Assembly (NCBI RefSeq): GCF_002104995.1
Contig: NW_024468253.1
Coordinates: forward strand, 434,001-498,000
Direction of reading: 5' to 3'
From: Linderina pennispora
Lineage: Eukaryota; Kickxellomycota; Kickxellomycetes; Kickxellales; Kickxellaceae
DNA length: 64,000 nucleotides
This document shows, one piece after another, positions 1 through 11,900 of the stretch. Each line of letters opens with the position of its first letter. The stretch's first letter is position 1. The translations under genes and the position numbers were made by a program. The notes beneath the pieces were generated by a model that was not told the origin of the DNA, did not search any database, and saw only the letters and a list, made by a program, of their open reading frames with translations.

Positions 1-1131
1 TGAGCTCAACCAGCGGGCGCTGAGGCAGATCATCATGGAGCTGGAGGTGCTGCACAAGGCACGGTCGTCGTACATTGTGGACTTTTACGGCGCGTTCTTT
101 ATCGAGTCCAGCGTGTACTACTGCATGGAGTACATGGACTATGGTTCGCTTGACCGCCTGTATCCAGCCGGTGCGCCCGAGGGCGTGCTGGCCAACATCA
201 CGTTGTCGGTAAGTCTCTGCCCTAGCTGCACACATGTCACTGGGCAGCACGTAGCCATCGATGGCAGGCGAGACAAGGAGCAGCGCTATGCGTGTGAATC
301 TGTTGCACATTGACTGATCTCCTCTCCCATTCCATAGGTTGTCAAGGGACTGCGGTTCCTGAAGGACCAGCTCAACATCATCCACCGAGGTAAGATATGC
401 AGCGATAGATGGCATAAAGCGTTGGCGGCATTTGTCTCTCCACGGGGAAATGCAGCTCCTCTCCCGCTTATTAGCGATCGCCATGCCAGGGGCATATTAA
501 ACTAGCACCCCATGCATGCGCAGGACATTGCAGCGACAGATCGCCAGCAGCTGCTATGCTTGCAATATTTTTGTTGGTGTTGCACATGCTCAGCCCATCT
601 TTACCCAACAATGTAGACGTCAAGCCGACTAATATTCTCGTGAACAAGAAGGGCGAGGTGAAGCTGTGCGACTTTGGGGTGTCTGGCGAGCTCAACCAGT
701 CGCTGGCGCGCACGCATGTCGGCTGCCAGAGCTACATGGCGCCGGAGCGGATCACAGGCACTGGCGGGCCTGACGGCTACACGATCCAGTCGGACGTGTG
801 GTCGCTGGGGCTCACAATAATCGAGACAGCCACGGGCGGGTATCCGTACGGCACCAACGGATTCGACGGCGTGTTTGCGCAGATCAGCGCCATTGTCCAC
901 GGCGACCCGCCTGTGCTGCCCAGCGACCGGTACTCGGCAAATGCGTGTGACTTTGTGGCAAGGTGTCTTGTCAAGAAGCAGGACGCGCGTCCCACATACC
1001 ACGAGCTGCTGCAGCACCCGTGGATGATCGAGGCCGAGTCCGCCAATGTTGATATGGAGGACTGGGCTCTGCGAGCGCACCAGCTGGCGCTGCGGCGCAA
1101 GGAATCTGCGGCAGCACAGCTGGCCGAGTAG
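1..1131 (+). CDS. pbs2: Pbs2/Wis1-type MAP kinase kinase (HOG/stress pathway), 5'-truncated
   Basis: Dual-specificity kinase that phosphorylates a Hog1/Sty1-type MAPK in osmotic and general stress signalling. The frame is open from base 2, so the N-terminal part (docking region, ATP loop) lies outside the window; about 257 C-terminal residues remain. Two introns restore the frame: 209-337 (129 nt) and 390-616 (227 nt), both GT-AG with GTAAG donors. The second splits the catalytic HRD-VKPTN loop between R and D. Also visible are the DFGVSG motif and the activation loop ending in SLARTHVGCQSYMAPERI, whose S-x-A-x-T phospho-acceptors and GCQSYMAPERI signature are typical of Pbs2 rather than Ste7 or Mkk1. 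The stop is TAG at 1129-1131, with an AATAAA about 45 nt later. Family assignment is strong; orthology to Pbs2 rests on the signature only. Confidence 0.93.
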
Positions 1132-1176
1132 CTGTGTTGATCCATGCTGAGGCTGGATACGTTAATGCATCAGGCT

Positions 1177-1182
1177 AATAAA
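1177..1182 (+). promoter_or_regulatory. Likely polyadenylation signal of the MAPKK gene
   Basis: An AATAAA hexamer lies 45 nt after the MAPKK stop codon and about 95 nt before the 3' end of the convergent minus-strand gene. The position suits a poly(A) signal; no transcript evidence is available. Confidence 0.4.
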
Positions 1183-1276
1183 AGGCTGCTTTGTTGCAAT
1201 AATCATGTGTAGCTGAGAAGTGGCGTGGTAATGTATTAGTGATGGATGGCATATATAGTGAGGTGTCGTGTTCGTT

Positions 1277-4200
1277 CTAGTGGTGCCAGTGGCCAACCGA
1301 CTTGCTGCGGCGGCGCTGGCCCCGTCGCTGGCGCTGGTTGCGCGAGAGGCTCAGGCCAAGGGTTGCGGCTGGCTTCGCATCCAAACCCAGGCTGATCCCG
1401 CCCTTCCCGAACATGCTGGCGTCAAATGCCCCCACGGACTTGCTCTCGGCCAGGGTTACATCGCTCTCTGGGCTCTCACCGACGATGGGGGCCGTCATAG
1501 ATGCCATCCGCGAGTGCAATGTCTGGCGGGCAGACTCACTGCCGGCCAGGTTGACAGGCATGGATCCACGCCCCAGCGACCCCGCAAATGGCGACGCACT
1601 GCGGCCAAGCGAGGCGGTGAAGGGAGATCCGCTGCGGCCTATTGATGGTGGAGGGGTGCCGTTCCTGGTGGGCGCACTCAGCGCGGTTCCAGCAGACATA
1701 GCCGGGAGCTTGAGCGATTCGAGCAGCTCTTCGGTCGTTAGCGCCTGCGAGTCCAAGACAATAGAGCCCGGCCGTGACGCCGTGCGGCGTGGGCTACTGG
1801 GCGGCCAGTGAACAGTACTGGACTTGGTTGGGGTCTCGGGCTTGCTGGCATCGGCTGTGTGCCGACCGCCTGGCGACTGCCAGGTATTGAAGCCGCTGGA
1901 GCGCGCAGCGAATGTGCCAAACAGGTCGATGCGCTGGCGGGTCGAGGTCGCAGTGGTTGGGGTCACGACGGTCGGCGATGACTCGAAGAACTTGTCGGCG
2001 ATGTCTGCCAGTGGCGAACGGGGCGAGCGGACTGGCCCGCTGATGATCCGCGCGCTGCCGACTGCCATTTCGGGATCAGCAGTCTGGCTTTCGGACGCTG
2101 ACGCCACAAGACGTGCCAGGCCTGACTGGCGTCCCTCGGACCCTGCTACACCGCGGCTTGCCGGGCTGAATCCCGATGCTGTCGGTGTGCGCGTGAACGC
2201 CGACGACAGCGTAGCAGCCCGTGGCAGCATCATGCTTGGCAGGGCAGTGAAGGAGCGCTGGCGCGATCCCACAAATGCATCGCCGATTTGCCTGTCCAGT
2301 TGTTCGTTAGCGTCGCCATCGGACGACGCTGTGCTGAGCAGGCTGGGTGCCAACGGCAGTTCTGGCTTCGGTGCCGCAAAGTGCCGTTGCTCGGAAAACT
2401 CGGACAGGGATGCAACCAGGTTCTGAACTGGCGACGCGTACCCGCCAGCTGGCAGCTCATGCTCGCCAGCATCGTCATCGGCGACTGTGCCCTCTGCGCC
2501 TTCGACCATGGCTTCGCTGTCTCCCTCGACTGGGTCCTCTTCGTGGGAAGGCATGATGGCAGGGGCTGGAGGCGACACGGACGCTGGACTAGCACGCGGC
2601 TCTGGCTTGGCCACTGGCAGACGCGACTCTGCGCGGTTCTCTGCCTGAAGCTTTGCCATCTGCTCGCGGATAAAGTCGGCAGCCTGCTGCAGGTACTTTG
2701 CCTGAGTGCGCTTGAGCTCGAATCCCAGGGCCAGCGTCGTGTTCTCCATGCTGCGCTCAATGTCCATCAGCTGCTTGAAGTAGTCCGCCTCCTGCCTGCT
2801 CTCGCGCGTCTCAACGTAGTGCGTCTCAATAAAGTCCTGGTCCGTGATCTGCAGGTCCTCGAGCTTGTCACGGCCCTCGGCGCTGTGGTCGCTGGCCAGC
2901 TCCAGCAGCTCCTTCTCGCTGATACCCTCTGCCACCAGGCGCTCGCGATAGCGCTCCGCACGCCGCAACAGCATCGACACTTGGCTGCCGAGCTCATTGC
3001 ATTTTGCTGCGTGCATTTGCTTGACGTCTGAGATTTCGCGGTCGACGCGGGCACGCTCTTGGTCTAGCTTCTCACGCATCTCGACAGTGATCTGGCGGTG
3101 CGATGCCTCCTGGGCCACGATGCGGGCACCCAGGTGCTCGACTTCGTTGCTGAGCTCCTGGTTGATCAGCTCCAGATCCACGAGCTGCTCCTGGTACTCG
3201 CTGATCTGGTTGGAGTGGGTCTGCCGCATCATGTCCATGCGCTTCAGCAGATCGAGCACAGCCTCGTCGTTGTGGATTGCGTCGGCGGAGGTCACGTCTG
3301 TTTGCGTGTCGCGGCTGGCCACCGGGGGCTTGGGTGGCGGCATGTCCTCGTCAGTCTGCACAGCTACTGCTAGGGATTGCGGCTTGCGCGCATACGGGTT
3401 GTACGACGCGTCCTTGGCCAGAGCCGGCAATGACGCTGGTGGTGTCGCTGCTGGCTCGGGTCGCTTCTGCCGCGCATACGCATTAGCGGCAGTGCTGACT
3501 GCCTCAAGCTGCTTGCGCGCCGGGCTGCGTGTTGACACATACTCGAGCCTCCTCGCCGGCTTGTCGTCCATCACTTCTGTCTGCGCGCGCTGGCGCTGCT
3601 GGATGCGTGTCGACTGCGGCAGCGATGGCGGCAGATGCATCTTGCTGGCCACCGGTGCCAGGAATGCATCGGCCGCAGGCGTCACTCTCGGCGATGTTGC
3701 CATGCCGTCGATGGTGTCCGTCGATGACCTGAGCGATGGCACGCTGGCCCCGTACCACGACAAGTACTTGTTGCTCTTGACCGACGAGTCCGAGCTCTTT
3801 GTCTTCACGGCCTTTGGGTCGACGTCCGCGAGCCGTGCTGTCGACCGGGCGTATTTGCGATCGGAGGAGTCCGACTTGAACGATGAGATCGAGCCAGACT
3901 TGTCAACCCTCTTGCCCGTGAACTCGGTGCTGGCCGCTGCAGTGGCTGAGATGGCTGCGCACAGCGCCGTTGAGTTGGCAGTCGAGCTGGAGTATGCCGA
4001 GTCTGTCTCGGTATCTGATGTTACAGGAACTGCAGGGTGCTGCTTCTGCTCGGCCTTCACTGGCGTCACAACCTTAGTCTGCTTCGAATACACCGCCGTG
4101 TTGATCGGCGCCGGCGCCAGCGGCAGTGATGGTGCATCGACAGCCACTGTCTTGGCTCTGCGCCGTTCAATGAACTCAATAAGCTCGGACCGCCCCACAT

Positions 4201-5551
4201 TCCGATCCCCGCCAGGCTTCAGCGGTCCAGGCTGCATGGCCTGTGGGCTCTCATCACTCCGCATTGGCCTCTTTACTGCCGCCATGACTACAGCCTGGCG
4301 TCCCGAATGTCCAGGGTTGCTGGGGTGAGAGGCAGGTGACCCACGCTCGCTATTTGTGTCGCCAGTGACTGCTACGGCGCGCGGCTTGCTGGTCAGTTGC
4401 GCCTTCTGCGAAATGGGCCGAGGCGACGGCTGGTTTTGGTGCACAGGAGACATTGTGCGCGGGGACTCTACATAATACGTGTGCCGGTGCTGGTTCGCCG
4501 CACTGCTCTGTACCCATGCGGGCTTCATTTCGACAAAGTCGCTATTGTCCCGCGAAGAATGCCTGGGGATGTCCTTTGGCATATTGGGCGACACCGGCGA
4601 AGCACGCTCTACCTCGCGCTCCAGCTGGGCTATCAGGTCGCCACCAACAAACATGCTGCTGACGCGCGGCTTCCGGGGCACCGCCTGGTGCATGGGCTGC
4701 GCGTAGTGTATTGGCGAAGGGGTCTTTTCGACTCGTGGCGCGTGGACTGCGCGCGGAATGGCCGATGGTGTCAGTATCGCGCTTCCCGTGTCAAGATTGC
4801 TCGCTGTATACGACCTTGGCTTCAGGCGTCCAGCATTCCCGACATCAGCAAACTGTGGAGCGGCAACGGACGGCAGCGCGTATGCATCGCCTTTGTGCTG
4901 CGTATCTGGCGTGCGCACGGGGCGGATAGCCTGTGGCGAAAGAAACATTGGCTGCTTGGGCTGCTGGAAGGCGAACGGCTGACTGCCGGCCAAAGTCTCG
5001 GTGTTTCCCTGCGACAAAACGTGCATGGGCCTGGTAGAGTGCGCATGGGGTGGATTTGTGGGCGTGGTAGGTCGAGAAAACCTTGTTGCCCGCATAACCG
5101 GCGACGGGGGCGTGTGAGGCGACGGCGACATTTGCCTGGCCTGGTGCACCTCCCTGGTATTCTGTGGCCGCGCATCTACCTCTAGTGTGTGGGCTTCGCC
5201 ATGGCGCTTATACGGGTCGACGAAATCCGCCACGGCCATCTGCACGCCCTGTGGCCGTGTGCTGCTCTGCTGCGCGTACTGCATTTGCGGGAACACTGTG
5301 GGCACCGCGGACGGGCGCTGCTCTGCTTGCCGACTGCTGCCGTTGCTGCTGTTGCTGTTGCTGCTCTGCTGGTATTGTGTGCGGAGCCATGATTGCAGGG
5401 TCGCGCCTTGCGGAGGTGTGGTGCTGGCAGGGGCTGCGGCAGATGGTGTGTGTTTGTAGCCCGCCTGTTTGAGCGCTGGGCGGTGGCTGCCTGACGCCTT
5501 GCGCGTGCGCGTTGAGCTCGGTAATGGTTTGTAGCCAGGCGACTTGCGCAT
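1277..5551 (-). CDS. Large uncharacterised Ser/Pro-rich protein with central coiled coil (1,424 aa)
   Basis: A single uninterrupted reading frame of 1,424 codons starting with MRKSPGYKP. Residues 1 to about 755 are disordered and rich in S, P, Q and T, with basic patches (for example KPRVSSMF, RRAKTVAV). Residues about 757-970 form a long charged helical region with heptad-like spacing (stretches such as YQEQLVDLELINQEL and SNEVEHLGARIVAQE), which I read as a coiled coil. The C-terminal third is again low complexity, with repeated SGSPF/SASPF motifs, and ends in a basic tail, RRGQRRRSKSVGHWHH. No enzymatic domain is recognisable. The architecture resembles fungal cytoskeletal, septation or polarity scaffolds, but I cannot name a family. 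It is convergent with the MAPKK gene and divergent from the next gene. Confidence 0.85.
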   Translation of the reverse strand: MRKSPGYKPLPSSTRTRKASGSHRPALKQAGYKHTPSAAAPASTTPPQGATLQSWLRTQYQQSSNSNSSNGSSRQAEQRPSAVPTVFPQMQYAQQSSTRPQGVQMAVADFVDPYKRHGEAHTLEVDARPQNTREVHQARQMSPSPHTPPSPVMRATRFSRPTTPTNPPHAHSTRPMHVLSQGNTETLAGSQPFAFQQPKQPMFLSPQAIRPVRTPDTQHKGDAYALPSVAAPQFADVGNAGRLKPRSYTASNLDTGSAILTPSAIPRAVHAPRVEKTPSPIHYAQPMHQAVPRKPRVSSMFVGGDLIAQLEREVERASPVSPNMPKDIPRHSSRDNSDFVEMKPAWVQSSAANQHRHTYYVESPRTMSPVHQNQPSPRPISQKAQLTSKPRAVAVTGDTNSERGSPASHPSNPGHSGRQAVVMAAVKRPMRSDESPQAMQPGPLKPGGDRNVGRSELIEFIERRRAKTVAVDAPSLPLAPAPINTAVYSKQTKVVTPVKAEQKQHPAVPVTSDTETDSAYSSSTANSTALCAAISATAAASTEFTGKRVDKSGSISSFKSDSSDRKYARSTARLADVDPKAVKTKSSDSSVKSNKYLSWYGASVPSLRSSTDTIDGMATSPRVTPAADAFLAPVASKMHLPPSLPQSTRIQQRQRAQTEVMDDKPARRLEYVSTRSPARKQLEAVSTAANAYARQKRPEPAATPPASLPALAKDASYNPYARKPQSLAVAVQTDEDMPPPKPPVASRDTQTDVTSADAIHNDEAVLDLLKRMDMMRQTHSNQISEYQEQLVDLELINQELSNEVEHLGARIVAQEASHRQITVEMREKLDQERARVDREISDVKQMHAAKCNELGSQVSMLLRRAERYRERLVAEGISEKELLELASDHSAEGRDKLEDLQITDQDFIETHYVETRESRQEADYFKQLMDIERSMENTTLALGFELKRTQAKYLQQAADFIREQMAKLQAENRAESRLPVAKPEPRASPASVSPPAPAIMPSHEEDPVEGDSEAMVEGAEGTVADDDAGEHELPAGGYASPVQNLVASLSEFSEQRHFAAPKPELPLAPSLLSTASSDGDANEQLDRQIGDAFVGSRQRSFTALPSMMLPRAATLSSAFTRTPTASGFSPASRGVAGSEGRQSGLARLVASASESQTADPEMAVGSARIISGPVRSPRSPLADIADKFFESSPTVVTPTTATSTRQRIDLFGTFAARSSGFNTWQSPGGRHTADASKPETPTKSSTVHWPPSSPRRTASRPGSIVLDSQALTTEELLESLKLPAMSAGTALSAPTRNGTPPPSIGRSGSPFTASLGRSASPFAGSLGRGSMPVNLAGSESARQTLHSRMASMTAPIVGESPESDVTLAESKSVGAFDASMFGKGGISLGLDAKPAATLGLSLSRNQRQRRGQRRRSKSVGHWHH

Positions 5552-6367
5552 AGTGGTAGTTTTGTGTGCTACACCGGTTTACCCAATACGTAAAGAGACG
5601 TAACTAGTGCGAGAGAGTCGTTGCGAAAGAAGGGAATTAGCAAAAATACATATACAAGAGTGGAAACGAGAAAAAGCGGATTGCAGGGAAAGGAAAGGGG
5701 GAAGTATATAGGCGGGCGCTGAAGAAAGTAGAGCAAAAAATTCAAAGTGCGAACAGGGCCAACCATGAATTCTTCTGGGCGGTCTCGCAAAATCGGCACT
5801 ATCCCGACATCAGTTTAGTTTACTGTTTTTTTTACCTGTTTTTTGCTGGTCAGCTCAGCTCGACGCATCGTTTTTCATTTTTGTGCGGGCGCTGCTGCAC
5901 CGAGGTCCCTGTTCAGCGCTCCCAATGGACAGATGCGTAATCCTGCTTTGTCCTTGAGGGAGCCGGCACCTGCCCATGAGGGCGCTCTATTTTTACCAAG
6001 AGGAGAGGCGCTCACTGGTCCGGCGAGACACAAGGACACGGTTAGCTCTTGCATGGCAGTCATACAGGACATTGCAGAGCACAGCAGGCTATGCTGCTGG
6101 TCAAGCCATAAGGTGTTTCTGGGCACCAGGGCGAGGTGCCTGGCAATCCACGGTGGCAGCTCGTGGCGCTAATTGGCTGTGGCAGTTTTACCTAACAGTG
6201 CTAAATACGGGCTAATTTTGCTCTGCAGGCCATTCTGAAGGTGCAAAAAACCCATTTCTTGTTCTGTACCAGCTGCTGCCCTTTTGCTTCTCAAGACCAC
6301 TTTTTTGTTTTGCGCTCTATTATTATTTAATTTCACAAACCTACCAACCCCTATTGACTCCAGTGAT
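5552..6367. other. Divergent intergenic region, no gene seen
   Basis: About 0.8 kb between two divergent genes. It contains purine-rich and T-rich tracts, including a pyrimidine-rich stretch just upstream of the plus-strand start. The longest plus-strand ORF (5843-6172) has no protein-like composition and is not called. It presumably holds both promoters; no TATA box stands out. Confidence 0.5.
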
Positions 6368-8165
6368 ATGGCTCTCACCAAGGAGAAGACCAAGGCCAAG
6401 GCGCCGCCGGCCAGCGCAAAGAAGGATGGCAACAAGACGACAGCCGAGTCGAGCTCAGCGCCGACGGCATCGACCTCTGCAGCCAAGGTAAAGAAGGGGG
6501 AGAGGGGCGAGAATGATACTGCACGGCTTCCCGTTTTCATTATGCACGCACCCCCAAGCTAAACCGTCCCCTGTAGAGCAAATCGGCGGGCGACAGCAAG
6601 GGCAAAGCGCCGGGCTCGCGGCACAGCACGGGCAAGGCGCCGGCGATAATCCCGCCGATGGCGTTTGTGCCGCCGCATTCTGATAACGAGCACTCGCTGA
6701 CGCGGCTGATCGAGCTGTACGGCGAGCAGTCAGATCTGCTGAGGATTGTGCTGTCGGCCAAGAGCGAGCAGGACAGGGCGCGGGCCGAGTACGAGCGGCG
6801 TGTGCAGGAGGAGCTGCGATACGAGACGCGGCGGCTGGAGTTTGAGATGATGCTGCACCACAACTACTTTAAACAGCAGGACCGTGAGCACGAAGAGAAG
6901 CGGCACCTACTGATGCCAACGCCCAAGGGCCCGATGACAGCGCACCGCAGCGATGTGGTGCTGCACTCGCCACTGCGTAAGTACTGTAGAGAGGAAGGGG
7001 CAGCTGGCCACCCCTTGGGCAGATGCGCTTCTATTTTTAACTTTTTTTCTGCCTCATGTGGGTGGAGAGCTGGTCGCCAATAGTGCCTCGCCCCCTTTCT
7101 TTGTGCAGCCCTCCATGCTTGTTCGATGGGAGAGCCGGAGGATTTAAAAATAGGTTTGGATTTAGCGGCGCTTAGGTGAATCAACTAATCGGCCTGTTCT
7201 GTGTAGCGCCGTCGCACCCGCTCCAGCAGCAGCAACAACAACAGCAGCATAGCATTGCATACCACCCAGAAGCGCCCATGGTGCCGGTGGGGTACGGCGT
7301 GGCAACGCCCTCGCATGACCCGTACAACATGCGGTCGTACCACCACCCAGACACGCCGGGCGGCCTGGACGCGCACATGTCGGCGAATCCGTTTGCATTC
7401 TTCAAGCAGCCGCTCGGCCCGCCGATCCACCACCCATCGGCATACCCGACGCCGACGGCCGAGCACCACATGCAGCAGCAACAGCTGCCGCCAACGCCAT
7501 CGCACGACTCGCTGGCGAGCCGACCGCTGGCGCCGGGGGCCACAGCAAGCGCACGGCTGGGGATCAAGGACCGGCGGGCAGTGCCGCCGGCAGTCAGCGG
7601 GCTGTCGGTGCGGATCTCGGCCAGCAACGGGGTGTCGTCGGACTCGCCGCGCTCGGCGCCGGTGGACGGGCCGAACCCGCTGAAGCGCAAGATCTCGCAC
7701 GACGAGGTCATCATGGCGCTGCGGCGCAAAGTCATGAGCAAGGGCAACCCGCTGTACCAGCACCGGCCTGGACAGCAGCAGAAGCGCGGAGCTGGCTCGT
7801 TTGCGAAGCCGCAGGTGCCGGAGCCGGCCAAGGCGAAGGCGAAGGACGCCGAGTCGAGCCAGCCGGCGCGCGGCTCGGCGCTGGCCATCTCGACAGATGT
7901 GTCGGCGGCGGCAGCGCTGGGGTCGTCGTCGTCGTCGGATGAGGAGTCTGACGATGAGGCCGATGCAGACGATGAGGGCGCGGCGGCGTCGAACGAGCAG
8001 TCGCCGGATGCGGTGAAAAAGCCTGCGGAGAGGGCTGCAGAGAAGGCTGCAGAGAAGGCCGCTACAAAGAATGCCGCTGTCAAGGCACACACCCGGCTGC
8101 CGTCCATCTCGGTAATCACAGAGGGCGTGGAGGCAGCCGCGGGCAACGGGCAGAAGGAGGACTAA
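6368..8165 (+). CDS. Uncharacterised Lys/Gln-rich protein with helical segment (492 aa)
   Basis: Three exons: 6368-6487, 6577-6976 and 7207-8165, with GT-AG introns of 89 and 230 nt whose phases join exactly (the second joins as P|PSHP). The protein starts MALTKEKTKAK, with a Lys/Ala-rich basic N-terminus. A charged helix of about 65 residues follows (LTRLIELYGEQSDLLRIV through YFKQQDREHEEK). After it come a short polyQ run, a Pro/His-rich section, a conserved-looking patch LKRKISHDEVIMALRRK, an acidic Ser/Asp/Glu stretch and an Ala/Lys repeat tail. The composition (basic N-terminus, LKRK, acidic tract) suggests a nuclear or chromatin-associated protein, but no domain is recognised and no function is assigned. 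Codon use matches its neighbours. Confidence 0.75.
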
Positions 8166-8926
8166 GAGTGCTGTGGGTTTAGACCAATCCCTCTCCCCTT
8201 TTTACTACTCCTTTCAAAGACAAAAATTCGTAATCACACAGTAGCATCTGACCGCACCAGGAAAATTGGCCCGAACCGGTCCGCAGACCGGTTGGACTGT
8301 GACGCGTCAGTGATTTGCATGGCGCTCATACTGGCGTCTTGTTTTGCTTTTTTTTCTCCGCAAAGTATACAAAGGGAGGATTGGCGATCTGCGAGTAATA
8401 CTGGATAGCAGAATGACATGGCCACGGGCAGAATGCGTCTACAATGTCGTCGCCACACATTCTCGTCCCCCAAACAAAATAATTCCCGCATGAATGAAAA
8501 GTCTGTTGAGCGGCAACAATTTCTACCACGATTGCAGAAGGTCAGACTGGGACGTCATGTAGACGGGCCATATATGCGCTGTTTGGTGCGATTGGCGTTC
8601 CTGGTTGCGGGTGGCGAAACTCGCTTGGTGCCTGTGTTTGTTTCGGGCTGTAGGCGGACCGGCGCAGGTAAGGATTTTGAAGGATTCACAAACACGCACT
8701 CTTTGCGCCGGAAGAAAAAAGCCGGTTTTGCCTCCCCTTTCTCCCCGCTTCTTCATTTCTTCTTCTTTCTCACACCTTTCCTCTTTATACTCTCTTTAAT
8801 TTTGCAATTCTTCATATCCCCATACACCAAGCGCTTTTCGGACCCTTCCTGTTGACTCAGAGTTTGGCTCGGCCCTTTCATTGTACGACATTGAGAAACC
8901 GACACATCGGACTGGAGAAATCGGAT
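8166..8926. other. Intergenic region with CT-rich tract
   Basis: No gene is supported here. A strongly pyrimidine-rich stretch at about 8735-8810 precedes the next gene's start by roughly 120-190 nt and is a plausible promoter element. ORFs in the interval overlap each other and lack coding character. Confidence 0.45.
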
Positions 8927-11900
8927 ATGGACAGCAACGGTACGGTTTGTTTTTTTTTCTTGGAAGCGGACCTCCGTCTTTGTCAATGCGGCAAACAAAA
9001 CAAAGCGCCTGGCATCCCCCGGATGGACCTTTTGTATTCAACGCTGCACTCTTTTCCTCCTCGTAGGTGATGCGCTCGTGCGCATCGTCGTTAGCTCGGA
9101 TGGAGTTCCGGAGGACGACTATGTAGCAACGCAGCCAGATTCATGGCTATTAATACGGGAAAAGGCAGCATTCCCGCAACTACGGCTGGCTCCGGGCATA
9201 CAGACTCCGCAGCTGACATTCACCACCACCACGCTCCCAGCCGGCCTGGGGCTGGTTCCTGCATACACACCCCAGCACACGCTCACTGCCAGCTTCCATT
9301 TACTGCTCGCCGGACCCGCCTGCACAGATTGGGGTCTCGGCCAAAATCGGCGAGAGAGAGACGACAGAATGGCAGCCGGCAGAGAGGGACGGGGAGGCAT
9401 ATGTGGTGAAGTGGACAGCGGCCGAGGCGACAGACAGCCTGGTGGCGGTGCGCCTGCTGGTCAGGCACGGTGACTTGGGCGACGAACGCCAAGTCGGCCA
9501 GTTCAGTGTATTCGTGAGCATGCGAGAGCCGGCGGATATGCCGATTGCCGACCCCAACGACGAGAGCAGCTCCGTGGCGACCCCGGACACAGCACACGAG
9601 CAGCCACACGCGTACTATAGCCTGGTGCGGTTCAACCGGCAGCGGGTGTCAGCGCAGGGAGACGAACCGCAGGAGACCCGCGAGCCACACCCGCTGCTGA
9701 GCAAATGGATAGCCGAGGACAGCCCGGCGTTCCGCTCAGCCATCCACTCCATGGAGGAGCAGGCGCTGGCGAACCGCAGCAAATACAAGGAGCTGTCGCG
9801 CAGCTCAGCGCTTTTGCACGAGTCGTATGTCGGGTTCATGCGCAGTTTCGCCGAGGCCACGGGAACCCTGGCCGGCCTGCCGGTGTTCAAGCCATTGCAT
9901 AGTGCGTTTGTTGAGCCGCTAAGGCGCGATCTCGAGCGCGTGCTGGGCACGGTGTGCGCGCAGTGGGACTCGCTGGTCGCCGACCGCGCCAAGCAGCTCT
10001 ACGAGAACACGTTTAGAAGCCTGGACGCGCGGCGGACCGAATTCGACGACGCGTCGAACCACTACTACGACGAGCTCGGCAAGCACCTGAAGGCCAAGGC
10101 GTCCAGCGAGGATGCGAAGCGCGACCACCTGTTTGCCCGTCGCCGCAGCTCGTTCGATCTGGCCAGGTGGACGTACTTTGCGGATCTCTGGAATGCCTCT
10201 GGCGGCTGGGGCGAGTTGGAGCTGCTGGCGTCGGCGGTGCGGTGGGCGCGCATGGTCAACAAGGTCCATCACGGGACGTCGCAGATGGCCGAGGACGGGC
10301 TGGTCGCCTGGTATGCGGGCAATTTGCCGGCGCTGATGAGCGAAATAAGAATGGAGCGGGCCGAGGCCGACGAGTTCCGGGCGTCGCTGGAAGGCAGTAG
10401 GATGGCGGACCGACGAGGCGTCGGAGGACTCGGCAGAGTTTGTCCGGGTCACCCACGAGTCGCCGGCGGCCGGTGACAGACGCAAGATCAATCTGCTGCG
10501 GCTGTCGGCGGTGCAGCCACCAGAGAGCCTGGGGGAGCTTGCCCCGGCACTGCCACCCATCCCAGGCACCATCGATCTGGAAGCATTGGGCGGTCATGCA
10601 AACGGCCTTGCAGCCCGGCGGTCCACGGACCAGCCGCGCAGCCACACCGGGCCAGCAGCAGCGGGCTCGCAGGATCCTGCTCGCAAGCCCCTGCAGCCCG
10701 CCGCCAGCGACGGCTCGCACGAAGGGTTCCTGTTTGCGCGGACCAGCAACAAGCACCACACGACAACAAAGAACATGATGGCAACCAGCAACAGCGTGTG
10801 GAGGCGGTACTGGTGCGTGGTGAAGGACGGGCGGCTGCAAAAGTACACACACTGGAAGTCGGTCGGCATTCCGGAGCCGCGCGGCGAGCCCGTGGAGCTG
10901 CGTACGGCGACAGTGCGGGCGCTGGCGCCCGACGCAAAGCAGAGCAGCAAAAGACGGTTCTGCTTCGAGGTCATCACGCCCAGCTACTACGGCGTCTTTC
11001 AGGCCACCAGCGACCAGGACCTAAAGTGCTGGCTGGACGTACTGCGGCGCGCCATCGAGCTCAGTCTGCTCAAGGGCCTGGCCAGCATGCGCCAGGCGCC
11101 TGCCTCCCAGACAAAGCCACTAGGCGACGACCGCGGCAGCCCAAAGTCCCTAGCGCGCGGCAGCCAGGCGTCACACACATCGGAGTCCCTGGCAACAATA
11201 TCGACCGGCGCCGGGCAATCGCCGGGCATGCGCGCATCGGCGGTGCTTGGATACGAGGCGCTGGGACAGCTGGACGGGGTTCGATGCCAGCCGACGCATG
11301 TCGCTGACCGGGCTCCTGCCGATGCTGCAGGACGCGGATCCCGCCAACCACCTGTGCGCTGACTGCGGCAGCGAGTCGCCCGAGTGGTGCTCACTGAACC
11401 TTGGCTGCCTCGTTTGCATCGAGTGCTCGGGCATCCACCGCAGCCTGGGCACTCACATCAGCAAGGTGCGCAGCCTGACTTTGGACATTATCTCGTTCAA
11501 ACCGGCCACTATCGCATTGCTGCTGCGCACCGGCAATGCCCTGAACCGCGCAGTGTTTGAGGCCAATGCCACCGGCCGGCCCCGCGGCTCCAGAAGCGAC
11601 AAGCAGGAGTTCATTCACGCAAAGTACGTATCCAAGGCGTTTGTCGACCGCCAGTGGGTAGGCCGAGGGGCTGCTGGCGGAGCGGCTGCAGGAGATGGTA
11701 GATGCCAATCCTGATATTGGCGAGCTGTTCCCGTGGACCCGCAAGTCGGCCACTGCATTGCTGTTTGCTGCAACAACGCTCGGTGACCTGCATGCGGCGA
11801 TGCGGGCGCTGGCGCTGGGTGCCGACACCAATGGCTCCATGCACGTACCTGGAACCGACGGTGTGGCGGTTGAAATGACGCTGCTGCAGGCCAGCACTAT

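Noticed and set aside
5843-6172. 109-codon ORF in the divergent promoter
   Set aside because: No protein-like composition, overlapped by an equally long ORF on the other strand, and no family resemblance.
10397-11661. GTAG four-base insertions at 10397 and 11658 that could be read as minimal introns
   Set aside because: Removing GTAG restores the frame at both sites, but so does removing a single base, and the other breaks in the same gene contain no GTAG. Four nucleotides cannot be spliced.
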